The position numbers and the translations under genes were made by a program. A stretch of DNA of 64,000 nt from Bugula neritina (Eukaryota > Bryozoa > Gymnolaemata > Cheilostomatida > Bugulidae): the NCBI GenBank assembly GCA_964035545.1, contig OZ037765.1:26548504-26612503 (forward strand). Reading direction: 5' to 3'. This document shows positions 23,315 through 33,100 of the stretch, piece by piece. How positions within the stretch are numbered: the first letter of the stretch is position 1; each line of letters opens with the position of its first letter. Under the pieces are notes generated by a model. The model saw only the letters and a list, made by a program, of their open reading frames with translations. It did no database searches and was not told the DNA's origin.

Positions 23315-24327
23315 GTGAGAGAAGACCCTTCGGGGCGACTACTACGTGGCTGATTCGGCCGGTTAGTAGTTTGGGCCCGTCTCAGGGCCTTAACTTCGGC
23401 CTGTAGATCTCGCACCACCTCCAGTACCATGGAGACTTCGGCTGAGGTCGATGGGGTAGGTGCAGTAGCTGCTACCCTAGGCTCTAACTGAGCGTCCTTG
23501 TTGGGCTGACTACCGTATGACCGATCCGGTCTGTCGGTAGTTTGGGCCCGTCGCAATGTTGCGATCTCTTCTTGCAGTTTGTCCACCACCTCCAATACCA
23601 TGGAGAGTTCGGGTGGGGTTGGGGGTGTAGTGGCGGCGGCCGCTACTTGAGGCCTCGGCCGAATGTCTTCGGCAGCCTCTCCCCAGTCTGACTCGACTCG
23701 TCGGGCACTGCTGTCACAGTCCTGACTCCCGCCGATCTGGTAGTACGCCTTTCCTCTGGTCAGAGCAGCCTCAATGGTGTCGACCCCAGCTGCCAAGAGA
23801 TACCGTTGCAGGCTCAGGTTATTGAGCGATTGCAGGAAGATATCAAAGGTGATGGCCTGGCGTGACTCCAGGTCTACGTTACCGTAGGCTACCTGGACTA
23901 GCTGCTCCACTTTGTTGGCGTGATCCTGTAGTGAGACCTTAGGGTCTCGTCGGAGTCCTTGTAGGCGGGCTCTCGCGTCCCGGACGGTAAGTCCGAAGCG
24001 GCCGCGCAGAGCCTCAATGATGTGGTCCCTATTCGGGCCTACCGCATAGGGTTTGGCTCGACCTGTCAGGCAGGACCGTAGTTGCAGTAATTCCACCTGG
24101 GCCGGCCACTGGGAGGCCACGGCCACCTCGCGGAATTCCTGTAGAAATTGTTCTACATTTCCTTCACCGTCGAAGACTGGCGCTTTAAGGCGGAACCTGT
24201 CACCAGGTGGAGCCTGTACAGCTGCCCTGTCTTCCCAGAGAGTCCGAATCAATGTCTCTAGGGTGAAGCGTCCTCCTGCTGGTTCATCATCAGGCCCGAG
24301 CTCTGGCGCTGGCCTCAATGGATCCAT
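23227..24327 (-). CDS. gag: Gypsy gag-like protein (366 aa)
   Basis: Starts MDPLRP about 70 bp after the 5' LTR. The first half resembles Ty3 gag capsid (EQFLQEFREVA followed by SCLTGRAKPYA). A zinc knuckle CWKCGTTGHVQRDC lies at residues about 339-352. Residues about 225-325 contain a tandem duplication: two copies of a unit with core SMVLEVV-LQ-E--LRRAQTT-RP, probably a short coiled coil. The last codons carry the frameshift signal into pol. The frame is intact. Confidence 0.9.
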   Translation of the reverse strand: MDPLRPAPELGPDDEPAGGRFTLETLIRTLWEDRAAVQAPPGDRFRLKAPVFDGEGNVEQFLQEFREVAVASQWPAQVELLQLRSCLTGRAKPYAVGPNRDHIIEALRGRFGLTVRDARARLQGLRRDPKVSLQDHANKVEQLVQVAYGNVDLESRQAITFDIFLQSLNNLSLQRYLLAAGVDTIEAALTRGKAYYQIGGSQDCDSSARRVESDWGEAAEDIRPRPQVAAAATTPPTPPELSMVLEVVDKLQEEIATLRRAQTTDRPDRSYGSQPNKDAQLEPRVAATAPTPSTSAEVSMVLEVVRDLQAEVKALRRAQTTNRPNQPRSSRPEGSSLTCWKCGTTGHVQRDCPRGRSGPLNTQGLR

Positions 24328-24377
24328 TGTTGTCTCTCCCCGTAGGGGAGCATCAGCTTAGTCTGTACCAGACGAAT

Positions 24378-24395
24378 ATCCCACCGCTGCCACCA
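24378..24395 (-). promoter_or_regulatory. primer binding site, complementary to tRNA-Leu 3' end
   Basis: The + strand reads ATCCCACCGCTGCCACCA, one base from the LTR edge. This is the 3' end of the common animal tRNA-Leu (AAG/TAA type) including CCA, so the element RNA would pair with it over 18 nt. Confidence 0.85.
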
Positions 24396-24396
24396 G

Positions 24397-25112
24397 TGTA
24401 ATAATTTTATGCGTAGAATGTTATGATTCGCTGCATGCAATTATTGGTGTGGGTTGTTAGCTGATTGAACACAGTGACTCTTTGTAGGAGGGTATTTATG
24501 CACAATAAATAAGAAATGTAATACTCACAATCCCCTTTATTTACTCCATAATATATATAAATCCAAAAATAGCAGTTAGGGAGGACAACTCCTTACATGT
24601 ATGGAAAACTTACTAGTAAACTGGTAAACAAAGTATAAGATAGTTAACTAAGTGTGTTATTGTCCTGGCTTGGTAGCTCCGGGATGTGTCCTGTTGTGCT
24701 GCTGGCTGAAGACTGACTCTACTGTGTTGAGGGCCTCCTTTTATACGTTGGGAAACATTTCCACTAGAATGTTCCGAGCGAATTCGAGGGAATTCGCTCG
24801 AATCGCAGGGATTCGCAGGGCTAGAATAAAGGAATCGCTCGAATCGAGCGAACTTCGCAGGGAAATCCCGGTTATCTTGATTATATAAGTGTTCCTGTGA
24901 GCCGTTAGAAACAATAGCTAATCCAGTCACGTCAGTAGTAATAAGTAGCTGGGAATAATAGCTAATCCTATCATTGCCAACATAACACTTAGCTGTTACA
25001 ATACTATGGCTATGTAATGATGTATATCTAAGAAAACACGCATTCCATGGGAATGAAGATAATAATAGTAAGGGGAATACAAGCATTAGTTACTATACAC
25101 AATTTTACCACA
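24397..25112 (-). repeat. 5' LTR of the Gypsy element (716 bp)
   Basis: In coding orientation it runs TGTGGTAAAA...ATTACA. A TATAAAA box is at 24739-24745 with a TCAGTCTTCAGC initiator-like string about 30 bp downstream. An AATAAA poly(A) signal lies further downstream, so U3-R-U5 order is clear. Just upstream of the TATA box is a cluster of GAATTCG/TCGAGCGA units. Confidence 0.95.
24739..24745 (-). promoter_or_regulatory. TATA box of the Gypsy 5' LTR
   Basis: TATAAAA on the - strand within AACGTATAAAAGGAGG. The same box is kept in the 3' LTR and in the solo LTR (47395-47401). Confidence 0.75.
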
Positions 25113-25621
25113 TTATTGATAATTACTAAGCAAAGTATTAAATAATTATGATAGCCACCTTTTCAGATGCCAAAACTTTGACTTTCAGTACTATGATTAA
25201 GAAAACTCAATTATATGCAGTAGAAGGTAAAAAAATGGGAGAATTCAAATTGAATTTAAATGACTATTAAAACTTAGTTTCATTAGCTATTTTCTTTGTA
25301 ATTTTAAGCCTAACAGTCCTGTGTGTTCATCAATAATCTGCAAGACAGCCAATAATTTTATATAAGCTGTCAAGCTAAAAAATTAAAAGTAATTATTTTA
25401 AATTGGCCAAATTACCATACACTGAAAGCTTTGCTGCGTATAGTTTATAGCTGGAATTAAATTTTAGACTACGACCATCTTGTTTTCAACAGTAGTAGCT
25501 TTATTCACTCAAATAGGTAAACAAATTAAGAGGAGGCAACTTCGCGAGATCGATCTGACACTCTCATGGAAAAACGATCGATCTGAGCACATTTCTCAGG
25601 TCGGTACATGGAAAGCCCGTG

Positions 25622-26758
25622 AATATTCCAGTTCAGTGCTAGCGACTCTTAAAAGAGTTCAAGTTTCTTATTTTTAGAGTGTGATGCGGGAGTACTAAAA
25701 ACACCTCGATAAAGTTTGTATTTATATAGCGTTTCAATTCTCCTCCATCACATCTAAACATCTATTTCAGCGACTACCATTTAGTTTTTTTTCATGGAGA
25801 GAATTTAATTTTATGCATACACATCATACCTCAGTGAGAAAAAACCACCATACCTCAGTGATTTTTTCATTTTATACTTTTCCATCGTGATTGTACCAAA
25901 GCTTTAGTAAAATCCACAATTAATATTATCATAAATAATTACTCGAAGACGTTTTTATAGCCACCGGTGTTACTATCACTGTGACTTATGAGTTAGACTT
26001 AACTCTTAAGAGTTATGAGTAGAACTATAACTATAAGATTAAGAATAAGTATAACTTATAAGTTAAAGTAAATTAGTATTACTTTGTGATTGTCTTTAGA
26101 GTTAAACTTAGAGTAAGAGTTTAGTTTTTAGACTTTACTACTTAATTAATTAAAGTAAACTGCTTCTAATATCTAATTCTAATACTAATACTAATAGTAA
26201 TAGCTATAGCCTATACTTAGTCTTATATTTATATTATAATAATATTAGTAATACTAATACTAATAGCAACACCTAATTTTATAGTAATAAACAGATAGTA
26301 ACACTTATATTTGTAGTTGTGTTCTTATAGTTATACTTATACTTATAGTTATACTAATAATAATAGTTATGGTAATGCTAATAGTAGTAGTGATAAGTTA
26401 TAAATTATTTGCTCTGGTGATTTAATTAATTAATTTCTGCAGAGTTGTTTATGGTAGTTTTCTTGCAACCAGAATTATGCTCATTTTTTGTCAACAAACT
26501 TTTTTGCAAAATACCATTATATTTATTAATTTTATTCATACTACTTTTTAATGTTAAAGCATTAACTATGTTTGTTGGCTATTGTTTAAAAACTCTACAA
26601 ACGCTCATAGTAACACTAATAGACACTCACTACATAATTAGGTCAAACACAATTCATTGATGGTCATTTTTATAACTTTAATAAACTTAAATAAATGTGT
26701 CATGTTTTTTGATTTCCTATGCAGATTCATGTATTTGATGTGCCGATAATATAAACAG
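25622..26758. promoter_or_regulatory. upstream region of paralogue B, with simple-sequence runs
   Basis: About 25975-26400 is a long cryptically simple tract (AACTATAACTATAAG, TAATACTAATAGTAATAG, ATAGTTATACTTATAC). It mirrors the tract upstream of paralogue A. A possible 5' UTR acceptor (AAACAG) lies directly before the ATG at 26759. No exon recognised. Confidence 0.4.
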
Positions 26759-29589
26759 ATGACTCGGGAGTTGGAAGACAGTAGAGAGACTGTCAGCTGT
26801 GCTGTCTGTACGCAGCTCTTTCAAGATGCACGCATTCTTAACTGCTCCCACTCATTCTGCCTGCAATGCCTGATTGGCTGTCAGTCTCAGGCTGGCTCAG
26901 ATGGCCTGACGGAACAGCACTGCCCTATATGCAGAGAATTGACCGTCCCGAATTTGGATGAGCTTCCACAGCTGCCACCTAATGTTTTTGCGAATAAAGT
27001 AGCGGAGCTCATTCGTGAAAATGATCGTCAAAATAACCGTAGTCAATCTAATAATGACGGTTAGTGCTGATTTTCTTAGGTTTTATATGTGCTACAACAT
27101 TGAAGCAATTTTTCAATCCTTTTTATTGACATCAGTTCTCATATGGATCATACAGATTTGTGAACAATAATATTTATATTTTAATTTGAATTCATTTTTT
27201 AATTAGCAGGATATTTTCCTATCAACTTGTAGGTAACTGAATAATCAATAGACATACACTTATAGGTATATATATATCGGAATATGGTTTTCTCTGGTGA
27301 CCTTCGTCTCACATAATTTGTTACATGTAGAGTTGTGCTATAGGGAAAGTGAATATTTCTTCCAAAGCATATTTTAAAATGAATGTGAATTTAAGCCGGA
27401 GATCTCAATAAACTCTAGGAATTACTTTGCATGGTTAGAGAGCTCAATCACAGAATGTCCGCTTTTAGCATAAAATTAGAGGAATATAACTCAATTTGTG
27501 TGCAGAAGATGATATGTGCACATCATATTTTACCTGCATTTTATGGACCAAAGGCCTAAGTTGTGAAGATAGTACAACTTTGTTGTTGCTTGTAGAAGCA
27601 GAAGAAGACTTGGCTTCTCGTTTTTACGTCGGGGATTTATTGAGGAGTGGAAGGGAGGAACCTGAAGCACAGCCTGTTTGGGCTGGCCACACCACAGCTA
27701 TGATTTCTCTCTCAGTTGTGGTGGCGTGTTGCAGCTATCTATTCGGTGGAACTGTCTTAGGAAGCTTGGTGGCTCTGTGTGTTATTGGAACTGGCATCTC
27801 TTTAGCTCTAACAACTCAGCAAACTACTTTCCAGCAGTTGGAGCATGCTTACACTTGTAACGGCTGTAACTACAAACAGATAGCTGTTTTGAGATACAAA
27901 TGCGGGTGAGTCACTTTCTTGTAACTAAGGTATTGTAAAACATTGTAACATGTAATCTGTGAATTATAACTTGTGTTCGTTAATAAAACTCATACAGGTT
28001 TATAATCGCTATCCCTGTGAGGAACCCCTGATGAAAAGGGTTTTTTTTAAAGCAGGCTAAGGACTTATTTAAATGAGGCACAGGCGCAATTATGACTGGA
28101 TGCTCTTCCTAACATCACCAAGAGCCTGTGTCCGGGCTCGAACCCATGACCTCGTGTTTATTTGGCAAATGCTCTAACCCCTAGACCACGGCTGCTCTCT
28201 CTTGTGTTCATGTAAGAGCTGCCACTATATGATGAAAGTTTGCTTTATGTTGACTGCGTTGTACACCTTACTTTACAGAATGTGCAACGATTTCACTCTG
28301 TGTTCACGTTGCTTTGCTGAGGACAATCTGTCTCAACGAAAGCATATTTTTCTAAAGTTGAAGTTTCTGCAGAGACGAGAGCTACCTCTAGGGCCCCTTC
28401 TAAAGTCCCAGGTTCTAGTATCATTCTCAATGGCTACATAATTGACTTTTTATGTCATTAAGTAGTTAAATTGTTGTTATGGTTTGACCAGTTATTCTGA
28501 ATACTTCGACGAGATAAAAAAATTAAAGTTAAAAACAAAATTATGGTAGATGGCATTATGAGAGATTGAGTCAAATTTCTACATAATCTTGTTGGTTATA
28601 TGACTAATCTTCAAAGTATGTCAATAATACGAAATATGACTGTTTCCTGCCATATTTCGTATTGTTTGAGCTTATAGTAGATATAACACGCTGTGTACAT
28701 TCTAGTCTAATGGTAATGTTTTCTACAGGCATTCGGGCTGGCTGAGACTTTTGATTTCAAAAGCCGCACACATGGCCGTGCATACGTTCACAATCCTGAT
28801 AGATTGCTGAGAATACCAGCTATAAAGTGCTCTTTCTGTGGCGCAATGCCAATACAGGGTGTACGTTACAAGTGTGGGTAAGTTATTGTGATGTATGCAA
28901 GTGATATGCATCAGGTTTACTTTAAACTGGCTGTTGCAGGAAATTAGCTGTTAATTTTTAGTTTGAATATATATTTTCACCTCCAGTATGTTACATAATT
29001 AGTTGTACCCTTGTTGAACATTTTAATCATTTTACTTGGTATAGCTGAGGGCAACCTCAAAAAAGTTGTTAATGAGCTGAAATATAAGAAAAAATTTGGT
29101 TTAATTATTTTAGTAATTTAGTTTTTCTAAATGCTGAAAATAGAGCTATTATGTAACATTATATAATGTTCATATTTAGTATAAATCTCTCTGAGTTGAT
29201 GAGATTCTAATAGTATAATAATATGATGACTAATCCAGGATTTAATCACTTCTATAACTTGAGGCTTAACTATTGACTCTCTCTCACCATTCAAATTTGA
29301 AATCACCTATTGAATATTGATTCATGAAAATGTGTATTTGTGGAGTTTATAGTAACATTTTAGTAGAGCGAGTGATGGCATGTGTTGTAATATTATTGTT
29401 GTAGGATGCGTTGTATTGTTGTAGGATGTACTGTATTGTTGTAGGATGTGTAGTAACTATGACCTCTGTAGTAACTGTGAACCATCTTCAGAGATTATTC
29501 ACAACAAGTCTCATGTATTCCTGGTGCTCAAACACAAAGCTGAAATTAATTTAATCTCGGAACCGCTACTTCGTGCTCATTTCTACTAA
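26759..29589 (+). CDS. RING finger - hydrophobic segment - ZZ - ZZ protein, paralogue B
   Basis: Exons 26759-27059, 27596-27905 (or from 27506), 28279-28411, 28729-28877 and 29445-29589 join in phase to about 345 residues. The last three exons have exactly the same lengths (133, 149, 145 bp) and phases as in paralogue A. The RING uses C14, C17, C29, H31 and on, at the same positions as in A. The middle exon codes for two short hydrophobic runs (MISLSVVVACCSYLFGG and VLGSLVALCVIGTGISLAL), again a likely membrane hairpin. The ZZ fingers are CNGC...RYKCGMCNDFTLCSRC and CSFC...RYKCGMCSNYDLCSNC. The C-terminus AHFY matches AYFY of A. The two in-frame acceptors for exon 2 cannot be separated by eye; the downstream one fits A better. 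It is convergent with the C1orf87-like gene. Confidence 0.85.
27979..28200 (-). mobile_element. tRNA-derived SINE, copy 1 (intron of paralogue B)
   Basis: On the - strand the head reads GAGCAGCCGTGGTCTAGGGG with box A-like sequence and a box B GGTTCGAGCCC. A body with TTAGGAAGAGCATCCAG follows, then a T-rich tail. A 9-bp target duplication CTTGTGTTC flanks it (27970-27978, 28201-28209). Further copies are at 38639 and 45569. Confidence 0.9.
28626..28663. repeat. perfect 13-bp hairpin
   Basis: AATACGAAATATG and its exact reverse complement are separated by 12 nt, in an intron of paralogue B. Confidence 0.7.
29395..29448 (+). repeat. three 20-bp tandem units each carrying a splice acceptor
   Basis: ATTGTTGTAGGATG recurs at 29395, 29415 and 29435 with an exact 20-bp period. 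Each unit ends in TAG/GATG. Only the third acceptor keeps the ZZ frame of the last exon; the first leads to an early stop and the second shifts frame. Confidence 0.75.
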
Positions 29590-30136
29590 AGTTATGTACA
29601 GTGTCAATTGGATATATAGCTTTATAAAATTTACAACTGCTGCGTGCCTATTGTTGTTTTTTAAGTTTATGTGGGAACAAAATAGAATGTGTATTTAATT
29701 ATTTTTATTTTGTAAGGTTAGTTTTAAGCCAAATATTCTTGTTTCGAACTTTATGATTATTCAATTTGCGTTGATTAACTTGCTTATATGAATCTCTATT
29801 CAAGAACTTTTATTTAGTATCTGCATGATTGTTTATGTATTTTCTTTTATATTTTATATTCTAATGTTTTATATTTATATTATTCCGATGTAGTCATATG
29901 GAGCTTATCTACAAAGCATTTCAGATTAATTGTTGAGTAATTGTTCTAAAAATATTATTATATGTGAAAAGTTATATGCAAAAAAATGATTTTAAAATAA
30001 ATATTTACACGACAACTAACATTAAATAAATTATTTTGCATAACTCTGCATAAAATTAAAAGAAAACCTGGGTGTCACATAAATATAATAAGATCATATC
30101 ACACTGTTACAGATCTGCTGCATAATGAACAAGCTT
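29590..30136. other. convergent intergenic region
   Basis: AT-rich 3' flanks of paralogue B (+) and the C1orf87-like gene (-), with poly(A)-like AATAAA strings near 29995. No ORF. Confidence 0.5.
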
Positions 30137-33100
30137 CTAGTTTGTTCTAAAAGCTAAGAGATGCTGCAATAAGCCATCAATTTCAGTACCAGATGCTGTA
30201 GTATTTCTATGTATGCAGTGTGCTATCTCTTCTGGCTGTAGCTGAAGGTCAAATATTTCATTGTACTCAGATATTAGCCACCGACATTGTTCAGCTTTCA
30301 TCGAGCCTACAAATGATTGCAATACTTCATAGCCTATAATACTTGTTTTATAATATTATATACTTGTTTGACGTCAAGCTTTAACAGGTATAAGCTATAT
30401 TTTAGTTACAGGTAAATCTATTCTCACCTATCTCCGCTTTGTCCTGTTCGGGTAGCGGGAGTTACAGGTAAAACTATTGAAACTGCTATATTAACATAAA
30501 AGCTTACAAGTTTTCGCTTTCATCTATTTTGCCTTGTTGCATATTTAATTAATCTAACTGCTACAACTTTATATATTTTGATGGCAATTGTAGAAAATAA
30601 CTATTCCACTCTATGCTAAATTAGTGTAAGATTACTAATAATACGCCATATAGCTGCAAATAGACTGATGAGCTTCATACCTTTTCGGTCTAAATCATGT
30701 CTGTACAGTGCTTCTGCCATCTTTCTAAACCCAGCAAACCATGGATCTGACACTTCCTGTAAAACAAATATTTAACTAAGTTATAGTTGGTGGCAGATAG
30801 AAAAATTCTATATATTTTTAATATATCTGGTTAAGAAGTATATAAACAGACTATACATGTGTTAAATGTTGATGAACAGAAATTTTTTTTAATGGCAAGT
30901 AAATAATTTCAACAAATAGTATGGAAGCCAACCTTAGACCAGGGTTGAACTTTAGGAATAGTAGAGAGTCCAAGGCCTCGGGGACTGACTTGCTCTTGCT
31001 TGCCAGTTGCCTCTACCTTACCAGCTCTCTGTGTACTCAGAGCAGCTGGAGCAGATACATTCTGATGCTGTAGAGTTCTGTTAGGCATAAAATCTGTCTT
31101 CCCATGAGCTGTTCTTTCTGGAGTTGGTTGCAGCGTTTCTTTAGTGTCAAGATGAAGTGGCTGCAGAAAATATAATAAGTGTTTTTAGAAGTCATAGAAG
31201 TCAATAGCTAAAACAAAATTGACTCTTTTAATTTTACACTTACGCTAAAAATGGTTATTAGCTGCAAGTTCAAATGGCAGCTAGTGTGGTATTTAGCATA
31301 TAAAAATCTGCCAATTGTTGTAATAACCAGTTTAGGTAGCATTAAAGTTAAGTTATTTTAGATGTTTGTGACCTTACATGTTTTTGGTAGCAATCAATGT
31401 TTCGTGCAGTTTTATGAAGTTTTGGTTTCATTTTACAAGCAATGTTTCTGTTTAACGGAATTTGTACGTTTAGATTTTAGACCTGTCTTAATGTGTTTAG
31501 AATACATTTCATAAGGCAGCAAACCGTATTATAAACTCCATTATAGATCCAGAGTTAAGGAGACATTTTACATTCTCCGAGTGTGATAACTCCAATATTA
31601 TTAATTATGGTCATAATGTAAAGCACTACTTTAATTGTTTGTGCAATAATCTCAATTTATCTAAAGCTAACAGCTCGCTTAGTTACTTGAATGTAAATAA
31701 GATAGTTGTAATTGCTGATCTCATACAAGTATGTTACAGTTTAGCCCAAGACTCATTACTTATTGTGATGTCACTTAAACACTATGTAGCTGTAATATTT
31801 AGTAATCCTGTAAAGGACTAAGGCAATGAAGCTAATAGTGTACATGTACATTTTATACGTAATAGGCATGCTATAGTATACTGTACTTTGTATACCTTAT
31901 ATGTATGTAACCTTATGTTTCTGGGGGACAGAGCAATATTCTGAAGGTGCATTGCTCCGAAGGTGCATTGCTCCGAAGGTGCATTAGTCCGAAAATTAGT
32001 AGAATTATTATTAGAATTAAAATTATTTATTGAACATTTCAAAATAGTTGCTCTGAGCAACAGGAAAATCTACAACATGGTTTTCAAATTTTAGTTTAAG
32101 TGAGGTTTTATTTGGCAGACCTGAACTCTTATATACTAATAATGTTGCCCTCATCTACATACCTTGTGGGGTTATTTGGTTTGGTGTGCAGCTTTGGTTA
32201 TTTAATTTTAGAGCAGCGTGCAAGATGTTTATTATTTTTTGTCTCCAATGCTTGTATTTACTGATATAAAGAATAATAGCATCATGCAGTTTAGCAGCTT
32301 ACAGATAATTTTAGATATTAAATATGTAATATCAAATAATTAACTGCCAAGCCAGAAATTTACTATTTCATTCAATACCAATAATTTTTTGACACCAACT
32401 TCAAATGCAAACTATTTTTTATAAAATATGAGGTAAACTTTTATCAAGCTTATCATAAATACAGTACATTAGACCCAAAATGTTTGCTTGGCTTTAATAT
32501 TTTTTACTTTAGTTTTTCAGGTAATAGTCAACATATGAAGGGCCTATATAAGCTGACTGAGTGTAACTAGAATAGAATTGCAGTCACTATAGCCATTGAA
32601 CTGGATATTTTGAGTTCATTGCCTATAGCTGTCATTTTTATATAAACTGTGAAATAAAATTTTTTATTATATTATCATCATGAAGTAACTTCAGTGAACA
32701 CTTGGAGATGATGAGATACTAATGCGTACATTACTAATTACAGGCGTGCTAGCTGGCAGGCTGGTGAATAGCTTGCTGTGTACATAGTTTATGGAGCAGC
32801 CGCAATGGAATGTTGATAGATGATGCAGCCCTTATCTGAGGCAGCATCATAGCGTAATCTCAGGCTAAAACATTATAAGTATGCCACAGGCATGCCACCC
32901 ACAGCTAGCAATAATATAGCAAGATTGTAAGTGAAATTTATGATATTCTCAGGGATATGATACTCTATCTACTAATTTTCGGACCAATGCACCTTCGGAA
33001 TAATGAACCTTCGGAGCAATGGGCCTTCGGAATATTGACTAGTCACCAACACTATTGAATACATTTATGTAATATTTATTTTAAATATTACTGTACCTTT

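Larger units (their letters stand above)
16465..25112 (-). mobile_element. complete Ty3/Gypsy LTR retrotransposon (8,648 bp)
   Basis: Coded on the - strand: 5' LTR 24397-25112, PBS 24378-24395, gag 23227-24327, pol 18692-23314, third ORF 17394-18671, PPT 17181-17191, 3' LTR 16465-17180. A 4-bp target duplication TTAT lies at 16461-16464 and 25113-25116. The element sits inside a DNA transposon whose intact copy at 15314-16091 shows the empty site. Pol order is protease, RT, RNase H, integrase, as in Metaviridae. All three ORFs are open, and the LTRs differ at only two sites, so the insertion is recent and possibly still mobile. Confidence 0.97.
16333..25621. mobile_element. same TIR transposon, copy 2, split by the Gypsy element
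   Basis: The left end CACTGGCTTTCCATG starts at 16333 and the right end CATGGAAAGCCCGTG stops at 25621. The flanking 3-bp duplication AAT is at 16330-16332 and 25622-25624. Removing the 8,648-bp Gypsy insert and one TTAT repeat leaves 637 bp that aligns in reverse orientation with copy 1. This copy is shorter than copy 1, so it carries internal deletions near the left end. Confidence 0.85.

Noticed and set aside
24613-25086. 157-codon ORF inside each Gypsy LTR (also 16681-17154)
   Set aside because: It is present in both young LTRs only because they are nearly identical. In the older solo LTR (47029 on) the frame is shifted after about 100 codons, so it does not look maintained.
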